Below are positions 8,149 through 15,846 of a stretch of DNA of 15,846 bases, piece by piece. The notes below the pieces were generated by a model. That model saw nothing but the letters and a program-made list of their open reading frames with translations, searched no databases and was not told the DNA's origin. Origin of the DNA: Phoronis ovalis (Eukaryota; Phoronida; Phoronidae); contig JAOXYB010025980.1 of assembly GCA_028565635.1 (NCBI GenBank), positions 1-15,846 of the forward strand. The letters are read 5' to 3'. Position 1 is the stretch's first letter. Every line of letters begins with the position of its first letter. A program made the position numbers and the translations under genes.

Positions 8149-10107
8149 TCGTGGGATCTGATGCTCCTGGACCAAAATATGGTCTAAAACCTCACCTAAC
8201 AAGAACAGGATCATCATATAATCCGAAATTCTCCATTCATGGAAGAGAAAATGAAGAACGTATGTACTTTATGTTTGTGATATTCACTCTGTCCACATAA
8301 CATTATCATGAATGCTTCAGGCAGTATGATCTAAAATTTAGATTGATAATGATTATAATCACTCCTCACAATGTCCTGATGTAGAAATAGGCTTCTAGCA
8401 CAATTTTGCAAGACTTGTTCAAGAATAATTGCAGATTGGGAAGACACTTGTCTTTTTGTTTTGCTTCCTTAAAAATACACACAAAATAAAAATATTTGAA
8501 CCTGTTTTAAATAGTAACTTGATTGACAATGTCAACCCAGTGTGCAATGCTCACACTTAAAAATTGGCAATGCTCGTTGCTCGCACTTAAAAAAATAAAC
8601 AAGCAAAAAATAAGGTCGCCAAAAAAAAAGCTCTTGCCAAATTAACAAAAAAACAAGTAAAAAAAAGGTCGCCAAAAAGTAAATGCTCGCTGCTCGGACT
8701 TAACAGACCCCAATGCTCTCTGCTCGTGAAAATACCCCCTACGATAGCCCTCAACCCTTGCTACTTATAATAATCATATCTTTTCTCAGCCATTTTATCT
8801 AAGCATATAATAAAATATATGTTTTCTCATTTTTCAGATTCAAGTGAGACTCTTGGACCAAATGCGTACAATGTTACAAAATGTCCTCCAATAGGATACG
8901 AACGTCGGCCACCAGCCTTTTCCTTTGGTCATCGTACAAAGATCCATAATAGAAACAGTTGCCCTGCACCAAATCACTACAAATTACCTGCAATAGTTGG
9001 CAATCCATGCGATCATTTAAATGTTGCACGAGCACCTTGTTTCTCATTAGCGTAAGTGTAATAATATAAACTAGACTGGACTTTCTCAAGTTCACATTTT
9101 CAAACAATCCATATTGACTTTATGCAATTTTTGTTTATTTTTATCTTCAGTAGTTTATCTTTTTGTACCAAGTGTCATTTTGTTGGTACCACAATCGGAT
9201 TTCTGAATACACAAACCTACAGACATGAAAACCAGGAAATTGTTTGAATGTCTGGAATAAGTGCACTTACTGGTATAAGTGCATATATACGGTTCTTACT
9301 CCAATAGGCAATACTACAGAACCCGGGGTGAACTCTTGCAATATTTTCGATCGAGGGTGCTCTTCTGCTGCCTTAAACTGCTGGGGCACCCCTGTTATAC
9401 GAACTTGGATAAATCTGGACCCTTTTTATTAAAAATATATTAAATTCTGACCTTTTTATATTTGTGTTTCAATTCCTCCCATTTTCAACACGTTTCTTTG
9501 AAATCCATACCCCTTTCAGATTGAGTTCAGTTTACGGCTCTTGAGCATAATTCAACAACTGGACTACAGAGAACAGTTCGTGGTGCCAGCAAAATATGTG
9601 AGTGTCTAGAAAGAACTGTTTATATATATATGATTGATAGACAGGCCTTAAAAAATACATATATAAACAAGATTTAAGTGTAAAACAAAGAAATTCGACA
9701 TACGTTTGGTTAGAAATGCTGCTTCTAAATATTACTTTAAATATATTTCTTTATTTTAAAACCATTATAAAATTACAACATGCCACCTGTGAATTACATA
9801 ATAATATAGTGAATTACATAATATAGTGTTTTTCTTCAGAAGCAGAAAGAAGTTGAAAGGTGTGGCAGACACACCAGGGCCTGCTCAATATGATCCGTCC
9901 AAACTGGAAACATATAAAGAAACTATACCTGCAGTTAGCCTCAAAAAAAGGGTATTTCCACCATCAGACGATTCACGCATCCCTGGACCAGGCGCACACC
10001 GTCCAGAAAATTGTAAACTGCATTTACCTCATGAACCTCATTTTAGTTTTGGAATACGGTATTCCCCATATGTTTCAACTTACATCGTAGAGGTACCAGA
10101 CGAATGA
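8149..10107 (+). CDS. ODF3: ODF3/CIMAP1-type SHIPPO-repeat ciliary protein, 5'-truncated
   Basis: Exons 8149-8259, 8838-9051 and 9840-10107 (TGA stop) join by GT-AG introns with matching phase to give about 196 residues. Five Pro-Gly-Pro (STPGR/SHIPPO) units are seen in order: APGPKYGLKP, LGPNAYNVTK, CPAPNHYKLP, TPGPAQYDPSK and IPGPGAHRPEN. The second and third are degenerate. Aromatic-Ser motifs (FSIHGR, FSFGHRTK, FSLASRKK) alternate with them. The C-terminus FSFGIRYSPYVS resembles the FGIKHSDY end of mammalian ODF3. The family, now called CIMAP1, comprises proteins of sperm tails and motile cilia that bind axonemal microtubules. Only the start, perhaps 25-30 residues in mammals, is missing, cut off by the palindrome axis. 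The visible part has five repeats where I recall six in human ODF3. The exact paralogue is uncertain. Confidence 0.9.
8260..8837 (+). other. ODF3-type intron 1 (right arm)
   Basis: Donor gtatgtac follows the first visible exon, and acceptor cattttttcag precedes the second. The CGAGCARCGAGCATT cluster falls at 8544-8726. Nothing coding is seen. Confidence 0.7.
9052..9839 (+). other. ODF3-type intron 2 (right arm)
   Basis: Donor gtaagtgt and acceptor tgtttttcttcag bound this 788-bp intron. Mirrored repeats are the hairpin at 9262-9283 and the tandem duplication at 9791-9827. A pseudo-exon at 9531-9597, with good splice sites, does not keep the reading frame. Confidence 0.65.
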
Positions 10108-10122
10108 CAGCATTTGTGTTTG

Positions 10123-10136
10123 TCACTAGGGGGCAC
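10123..10136 (+). promoter_or_regulatory. CTCF-like motif 1 (right arm)
   Basis: TCACTAGGGGGCAC matches the CTCF core at 13 of 14 positions, 15 bp after the stop codon. It is the mirror of 5711-5724. Confidence 0.4.
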
Positions 10137-10182
10137 TCTTAAATTTTGAAATGAGTTGACTATAATTTTTCTTTGAAATTAG

Positions 10183-10188
10183 AATAAA
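10183..10188 (+). terminator. Candidate poly(A) signal for the ODF3-type gene (right arm)
   Basis: AATAAA lies 76 bp after the stop. A second copy is at 10202-10207. Confidence 0.6.
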
Positions 10189-10997
10189 GGAAAGAAATTA
10201 AAATAAATTTTAGAAGTTATTTGAAATTTATTGTTAACTGTCACTATTGAAAATTCTCCAGTATGATTTCATATGCACATTTAATGAATCTTTGTAAAAA
10301 TTTAAGTTCAGTGATAGTACACTTTTTGTGCATGCATATTATGATGTTACAGCCAGACCTTTACAAAAACGAAAACGTATCCTAGTTTAGCTGCTCTATC
10401 AAAATACTTGAAAAAAAACAAAAGAATTGTGTTAAGCAAAATAAACTGTGTTTTTAGATTAGCTATTCCAACTATCCATATATTTCTGAAATCATTTTAG
10501 TGGATCATAATTATTTAACAATGTTGTGACCACTGCTGTATATCCCTGGCTAAAAAATAAGCTTCTGTGACAAAAATTCCATGCACAGAGAAAAAACTAA
10601 TTTATTACCAACAAACGATGGTATCAGATTATATAAAGGTAATTTTTGTGATTTTGCCAGCATTTTAGGGGTCAAAAGGTCAGATTTTCATTTTTAGCAT
10701 GGTGTTACAGGATTGACATCTCAGGGGTGGAATGAGTAGACATTGAAGGCAAAATCTTACACGAAACTTCCAAAATGATGTTTTTGTTTTCTTAAAGGTT
10801 TTTTGCGGTCATTGTCAAAATGTCACTTAGAGGAAATCTGAGTCGACAATTAGGGTCACAAGGTCAAAATTGCTTGAAACATTAAAATTGAGGGTCTTAA
10901 AAACAGAGTTGGTACGGGCTTATTTAAGTCCTTTTAGCACTGAAGGAAAAAAGATAAGAAAATAAACTAGTATTGCTTTCCCCCCAACACTATTTAT

Positions 10998-11011
10998 GCA
11001 CTAGGTGGCTC
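10998..11011 (+). promoter_or_regulatory. CTCF-like motif 2 (right arm)
   Basis: GCACTAGGTGGCTC matches the CTCF core at 12 of 14 positions, in the same orientation as motif 1. It is the mirror of 4836-4849. Confidence 0.3.
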
Positions 11012-12212
11012 TGGGGAGCAAAAACGCATAAATAATTCTAGTTCTCTGTACTCTCAATATTAGGATACTAGGAGATAAAAATTTCCAAATATAAACAAAA
11101 AGAACAACACTGGTGGGTATACTACAACATTACTATTTATTTGACTATATAATGAAATTCTTACATTTTGGATACCTATAATTTCTTCATACTTCTTACA
11201 ACTTTATGACAGGGAAAACAAAAATTAATGTCAAAGCTACGTAATTTAAAAAACTATAAATACTGTAGAATTAACACTATAAGTTGCATAATTCTTAGAA
11301 CTATACATGATTAGCCACCAGTTTCTCAGCACTGTTGTGTCTGAAACACTGCAGCAGCTATCGGGACCAATAAAAGTAACACTTTGGCCTAAAAACTTGT
11401 ATTTTAATACTGATATGCTTAACATTTCGCCATAACTTCAAGACATTGCCCTACTTTCACTTTAGAGAGAACTGTCTGACATGTGCCTTTAAAGGAATAT
11501 CTAAATGGGAATGTTTAATATTACATGCAACTGTAATCAAGATCTTAGTTATTTGTTCTCTATGCACCCTGATTAATGTTTACGACAACTTGCAATAACT
11601 ACAAATTGCAACTAAAAGTAAGTTTTTGTATTGCCAGTTATACACCCGGTCTTATACAGATTGATTTTGGTCCCTTTGGCAATGTGAGCAAACAAATTTA
11701 AACGGTGACAAATAAACAAAACAAATAATAAAACAAATTATAATGAAGAAACATGAATCTTGGAAAAGCAGTTAATACCAAAACCCTGTCATAAATTGTT
11801 TTTTTGCAACAACATGATGATTATCAGGAACTGGTTCATTGTCAAGACTTCCTACTGAAAACACAGTTGCATGTATGGTAATAACATTGCTGACATTGCC
11901 TGTTCAAAAATCTGTTTTTTAAGATATCACAATTTCCAATATTATTGCGTGAGAGTTCTTAGTCACTTGTATCGGTTACATTCATTTTCACCCACACTGG
12001 TTTCAACAGCTTTCAGCCATTATTCTACAAAGTGGATTTACTTCAACAGCTAGCTATAGAGCCCAGAATGATATATACAGATGATTCCTATAGAAGATGT
12101 TGGATGATTAAGCCTCATGCATACTGTACGATTCAGTACTCACAGACAACAGGATGATGGATATGAAGTTATATTATATGGCAGAATATGATCATGTCTG
12201 TTAACAATGTCT

Positions 12213-13636
12213 CTATTTGTTCTGCGTCTTTAAGGGTTGTGGTACAGCTCTTCTAAACAGTAATATATGAGGCTCTGAAAAAGAAGTAATGTTTCATCAT
12301 TAGTAGGATATATTGTGTCTTGCATATTTTTAATCAACTTCTGCATGACGACATTTTACACCCTCATAACCATTACTAACAGGTGAACACCATAAAAATA
12401 AGTTGATAGTGTATGTATTGCTAATAAAAAGTGTGAATGTGAATCAATCTAAAAACATTGAAAATTAATATTCCATTCAGCTCATGCCTGCAGGGGCAAG
12501 TGACCCTATAGTTTGCTACTTTCCCAATCATTGCATATTTTATGTCACAGAACAAATGTAGCCCTTTTTTACAAAGTGTGACTTTAATAGCTAATGGGAA
12601 AAAAGCTTATGATGACTATTACAGCTGGTGAGAGAACCCCTTACCTGGTTCATGAAACATGTAATGGTTCCATCCTTGACTCTGCTGAACTCCAATACCT
12701 CGCCATTCTGCTTCTGTCATTAGATGCGTTTTGGGGACTAGTTTTGCAATATCTTTCGGTAACATTACATGTCTAAAAAGTATGAAATTTGTAAAATCAA
12801 ATCATATTATATATAAAAGCAAGTTAAACAACATTTTATTGGAAAGGTCTGTATCACACAAACTTACCAGATGAAAGCAGCAAACACAACTCAAATACTG
12901 CTAAAATAAAAACTGTTTCCATGAATTAATATTTTATTTATATATTTATATCCAAATGTGTCTTGACAGCTACATGTTCAAGATTCACATTCACTGAACT
13001 GATTTTGTGTCAAATTATGACACATTTGTAGAGGTTAAAAGCTCGTGTAGCTTTTTGAAGCAATCCTATGGAGGTCCATGCCGGAGGATCAGATTTTTTT
13101 TACCAAATTAGCAGAGACGATCCAGTTTTATCAAATTACTATGCAATGGGAGAGAACCATGTTTTATGAAATTAGCAGAGTGGATCCAGTTTTATCGATT
13201 TTTTTTACTTCATTTCGGTCAGCAAACAGGCATTTTCATTTCAAGCAAGTCGGTCTTTTAATATGAATACCAACAAACAACACACACAAATTAACAGGGT
13301 TTTTTAGCAAGCAAAATAAGCCAAAAGGAAACCGTTTTGTTTTCAGAAAAAATAATTGAGAGAATCCGTTTTTTTAGAACCGGGCCGCACATATATACCC
13401 AAATTTGTATCCCTGGGTCCACATGATATGTAGAAGTACAGACTAACTGTACAAGACAGGTATTGTTGTATCGATATTAAAATTTAAATTATTATTATAG
13501 GCCCTAATCTAAATTAGGCTTATTATTTACACAAATTCCGTTTCGTTTCCATAATTGAAATCAAAATCGTTTCATACCTGTACTCATATTCTTCGTCTGT
13601 ATATTTATCTGAGTAATATATCTGTTTATGTGACAT
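12213..13636 (-). CDS. CKS1: CKS1/CKS2 family CDK regulatory subunit (right-arm copy)
   Basis: This exact mirror of 2211-3634 has exons 13578-13636, 12645-12772 and 12213-12274 on the minus strand. It encodes the same 82-residue protein with the complete phosphate pocket and HEPEPH hinge. Because introns and flanks are identical to the base, this is not an independent paralogue such as a CKS1/CKS2 pair. Real paralogues would have diverged introns. Read it as the same gene seen from the other strand. Confidence 0.93.
13105..13196. repeat. 28-bp direct repeat pair in CKS intron 1 (right arm)
   Basis: These are the mirrored copies of aaattagcagag-NN-gatccagttttatc, with two mismatches. An apparent 62-codon ORF across them is a by-product of the repeat. 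Confidence 0.75.
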
Positions 13637-13670
13637 CTTATCGTTAATGTCTTAACGTTTTCTGAAAAAA

Positions 13671-13792
13671 TTCAAATTGCCTTCGCCTTCGATGAATTTC
13701 GATCCAGAAATGATTTCAAAATTCGTTCTCACACGTTAATTTGTTGCGATTGGTGCATTAAAGCACATGATCCAATCGCAAGTTTTGATTGG
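13671..13792 (-). promoter_or_regulatory. CKS promoter CCAAT/CHR cluster (right arm)
   Basis: This is the mirror of 2055-2176: three CCAAT boxes followed, on the minus strand, by two TTTGAA elements before the CKS start codon at 13636. Confidence 0.55.
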
Positions 13793-14310
13793 ACAAAAGG
13801 GGACGAGCCATTTTTAAATTCTAAATACAAAAGCTCGCTTGATTTATTGCCTGCTTGCATATAACTCTAAATGCAAACTAAACAGTTATTAATAATTACT
13901 ATCTCGCCTGTGCCAAAGAAAAAAATATTTCTTAAAATAAAACATGTCGCGTCATCTCTCGGTAAAATTTTAAACTATGCTTACTGCCATTTTTAGTTTT
14001 GTGAGTCACATAGTGCTTCCTGCTTGTCAATGAATCAACCAGGGCGGTATAACCAAGTACGATTCTAGAAAATTGGACGAAATGACAAATTCTTTACGTT
14101 GCTGAGTTTGGATTTTGAGGTTATATGAGTTCTTTAATTGTCGTTTTAACGATAACAAATAAAAGGAATTAACTACAGGTACTGTTCAATTTGCAAAATG
14201 TCTGTCGATTTTTTCAGTCCCGGATACAAGATTGTCAAGAATTAAAATTCTTATTTATGTCGTGTATGTAAACTATGTAATAAATCAGAAAGTAGTAATC
14301 TATAATTAGC

Positions 14311-14438
14311 AGATATCGTTATTTCCCTGATTTAGTATAAAATTTATATAGTCGCAAACTTGAACTGTAACTGTGATGTTTATATACGCCAAAGTTTGTT
14401 TTCAAAATATTCCCAATGTTTTCAAAATAACGATATCT
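14311..14438. repeat. 14-bp inverted repeat (right arm)
   Basis: This is the mirror of 1409-1536, with arms agatatcgttattt and aaataacgatatct about 100 bp apart. Confidence 0.35.
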
Positions 14439-14953
14439 CACTAGCTACTAGTTAACGTCACTAAGACTGTGGTACATTAGAAGGTGACTGAGTTTATTAT
14501 GTTGTGGTTGATTGATAAAGAATTGTTCAAGAAGGCTTAAACTGATTAGATATCTCGTTTATTAACAATATCCGCAAAACCCAGTAGTACTTGAACAGTG
14601 TACTTTATTATAATATTCAGCAGTTTTTTTTACGAAATTACTAAGTATTTAGTCTGTGGTCACTATATTTTTATTAAATATATATTGATTGTTAATTCTA
14701 GGGAAATCTTAATGATGTTTAACTCTCTTTGATTACTGATTCAACAATTTGGTACTGAATGCTCCAATCTCACGCTTATTTAGTTGGAGATTATTTATTA
14801 AGACATTGGTGTTGAAACCTAATATTGCTATCCAAACTAATCCGGAGTGTGACTTTTTTCAAGGATACACTTTAAAAGTAAGTTCTGGGCTTAAAACAGG
14901 TCACATTACTGATTATTTGGTACGATGAAAATGGGTATGCATGTTCCAACATG

Positions 14954-15108
14954 ATGGCTTTTCAGTCAAAAGGTCTCTTAAGGAGGGATCCTAGAGCTCC
15001 AAATTTACCAAGTCGTAATGATCACTTGTTGAAAGAAATAACACCCCGAGGGAGTGACTTTATTGGCAAGACGCCCAGTTGTAGTCAACTGCTGAAACAA
15101 ACTTGCCA
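14954..15108 (+). CDS. Possible upstream (p66-like CH2) exon of SHC
   Basis: The second of two tandem ATGs (14951, 14954), with A at -3 and G at +4, opens a 52-codon frame that stops at 15110-15112. The peptide has a protein-like composition: MAFQSKGLLRRD, then APNLPSRNDHLLKEITPRGS and FIGKTP. A GT at 15109 and an AG at 15345-15346 would remove a 238-bp intron. They would join this frame exactly in phase to the PTB exon, reading ...KQTC-QTKI-MDVFRKK. That would make a long isoform like vertebrate p66Shc, with the downstream ATG giving a p52/p46-like form. The donor (gtgact) and acceptor (gaaag) are both weak. I do not recognise a family motif in the peptide, so this could be a chance ORF. Confidence 0.42.
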
Positions 15109-15356
15109 GTGACTCGGCTAATGAAATGAACCTTTGGGGACACCCAAACAAAGTTTCATACCTTTCATGATTTTTGGGCAAAAAGCAAACCCAGAGCGTA
15201 ACGCGTGTTACACTGACAGCTAAAAAAGTACAGATTACTCTTTCACACCAAAATTTGGGGGAACATGAGCACCCACTTTCACATTGTCTGCCCCCTATTT
15301 TCTTTCAAGTATCATATTTTTTTCTGATTTGTTTCTTCTTGGAAAGAACAAAAATA
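15109..15356 (+). other. Presumed SHC 5' UTR / short intron
   Basis: The PTB frame is open back to 15174 but has no ATG before 15357. Two acceptor-like sites are present. ttttctttcaag ends at 15309 and would leave the exon out of frame with the upstream ORF, so it suits a UTR splice. cttcttggaaag ends at 15346 and keeps the frame. Confidence 0.45.
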
Positions 15357-15497
15357 ATGGATGTCTTTCGGAAGAAAAAGACTCCTAATCCTCCTGAATG
15401 GACGAAAACAGGAACCTTAATGACCAAACCGGAACGTGGATGGATCCATGCGGATCAGCAGTTGAATCCAGATGCTGGGATTTGCTACGGAGTTCGG
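15357..15497 (+). CDS. SHC: SHC adaptor protein, first PTB-domain exon (gene continues outside the window)
   Basis: The 47 codons start at the first ATG of the open frame, which has A at -3 and G at +4. The segments PEWTKTGTLMTKPERGWIHA and NPDAGICYGVR line up with the SHC PTB entry region. In mammals that reads, as I recall, EEWTRHGSFVNKPTRGWLH followed by GPGVSYLVR. A GT donor lies directly after the Arg codon in phase 0, just where the family continues Tyr-Met-Gly-Cys. SHC proteins bind phosphotyrosine NPxY motifs of activated receptors through the PTB domain. They recruit GRB2 through CH1 phosphotyrosines and end in an SH2 domain; those parts are not in the window. The gene faces away from CKS. 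Which SHC paralogue it is cannot be told, and invertebrates usually have one. Confidence 0.82.
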
Positions 15498-15846
15498 GTA
15501 ATTAGGATCGACTTTCTAACTTCAGCTATGTTTCATACAGACTTGGAAGGTGTTTGAATTTAGCGGCATGTTGTAATGTAAAGTCCTCAGATGTAAAAAG
15601 TACTTAAAAAGTCCATAAAAACAATTTGTGTCACTTAAATTATTTGCGAGGTCAAGAGGCATGATATGTTGTAGTCTGTAGTCCAGACTGTTTTCTGCAT
15701 ATTATTGTACCCCCAGCAGTAGGCTGGAGGTACTTAGGATTTACTCTGTAACCGCCGCCGCCGCCGCCACGTCAGATTCACTGTTATCGAGCTATCTCAA
15801 GAAGGGAATGTGATATCCATTTGAAACTTAAATCGTATATTACTCA
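15498..15846 (+). other. SHC intron after the PTB exon (right arm)
   Basis: Starting at the donor gtaatt, 349 bp run to the window end with no further exon recognised. The GCC microsatellite is at 15752-15768. Confidence 0.5.
15752..15768. repeat. (GCC)n microsatellite (right arm)
   Basis: Between five and six perfect units, the mirror of 79-95. Confidence 0.85.

Larger units (their letters stand above)
10108..12212. other. Intergenic region between convergent ODF3-type and CKS genes (right arm)
   Basis: This is the mirror of 3635-5739. It holds CTCF-like motifs at 10123-10136 and 10998-11011, the candidate CKS poly(A) signal at 11136-11141 (minus strand), and the ggtcacaaggtcaaa/ggggtcaaaaggtca stretch at about 10650-10890. 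No coding sequence is recognised. Confidence 0.6.
13637..14953. promoter_or_regulatory. Divergent CKS-SHC intergenic/promoter region (right arm)
   Basis: This is the mirror of 894-2210. On the SHC strand an open frame without ATG extends upstream from 14954 to 14882. So the candidate SHC exon could begin at an acceptor (ttaaaacag, ending 14899) rather than at its ATG. Otherwise AT-rich with no gene seen. Confidence 0.5.
1..15846. repeat. Perfect window-wide inverted repeat (palindrome), axis 7923/7924
   Basis: The first bases (tgagtaatatacgatttaag) are the reverse complement of the last, the centre reads cgatatattgtttaaacaat and continues symmetrically, and every ORF pair sums to 15847. All stretches I compared match exactly, including introns, AT-rich spacers and homopolymers. 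The arms are 1-7923 and 7924-15846, with no spacer. A real duplication would usually show a spacer, some divergence or unique flanks. None is visible here, which favours a fold-back molecule or assembly error. Every feature below therefore occurs twice on opposite strands, and only one copy is independent evidence. Confidence 0.98.

Noticed and set aside
9531-9597. Candidate extra ODF3 exon with good AG/GT signals (tttacggctc...aaaatat|gtgagt)
   Set aside because: It enters in phase but ends in the wrong phase for the last exon, has no SHIPPO motif, and the exons on either side join correctly without it.
2211-13636. Two CKS paralogues (CKS1 plus CKS2), or duplicated SHC and ODF3 genes
   Set aside because: Introns and intergenic DNA are identical between arms, so these are mirror images of one locus, not diverged paralogues.
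15174-15356. N-terminal extension of the SHC PTB frame to 15174
   Set aside because: The open stretch begins with TTG, has no ATG before 15357 and encodes an unrelated Phe/Leu-rich run consistent with intron polypyrimidine sequence.
1-15846. A linear replicon with hairpin ends or a palindromic plasmid/virus genome
   Set aside because: The content is spliced animal genes with introns and 3' UTRs. No replication, telomere-resolution or capsid genes are present, and the arm ends show no terminal repeats.
1-15846. tRNA, rRNA or bacterial-type terminator features
   Set aside because: No cloverleaf, rRNA core sequence or GC-rich stem followed by a T-run was recognised on either strand.

Overview
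The window reads as genomic DNA of an animal, most likely a marine or other non-vertebrate metazoan. It is AT-rich and carries three recognisable spliced genes with GT-AG introns of roughly 240-800 bp. There is no bacterial operon structure and no rRNA, tRNA or CRISPR. The species cannot be named from the sequence.

The dominant feature is structural. The whole window is a perfect inverted repeat of itself: position x pairs with 15847-x wherever I compared the two halves, and every long ORF has an exact mirror partner. The axis lies between 7923 and 7924, inside GTTTAAAC, with no spacer. The window therefore holds about 7.9 kb of unique sequence, written once forward (1-7923) and once reverse-complemented (7924-15846). 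A zero-spacer, zero-divergence palindrome of this size is best explained as a fold-back read or assembly artefact. Gene copy number in this window should not be taken at face value.

Unique content, left-arm coordinates: (1) An SHC adaptor gene on the minus strand, partial. Its first PTB-domain exon is 350-490, and a possible upstream p66-like exon is 739-893. The rest of the gene runs off the window. (2) A divergent promoter region, 894-2210, with a CCAAT/CHR cluster next to the following gene. (3) A complete three-exon CKS1/CKS2-type gene (cyclin-dependent kinase regulatory subunit, 82 aa) on the plus strand, 2211-3634. (4) A 2.1 kb intergenic stretch with two CTCF-like motifs. (5) An ODF3/CIMAP1-type SHIPPO-repeat protein gene (ciliary/flagellar microtubule inner protein family) on the minus strand, 5740-7698. 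It lacks its 5' exon because the palindrome axis cuts it off. The right arm, 7924-15846, repeats all of this in mirror order.

The main biological observation is the head-to-head SHC-CKS pair. Human SHC1/CKS1B and SHC3/CKS2 are, from memory, adjacent pairs with the same arrangement, so this looks like an ancient linkage with a possibly shared promoter. The three genes do not form a known pathway: growth-factor signalling adaptor, CDK accessory subunit, and axonemal protein.
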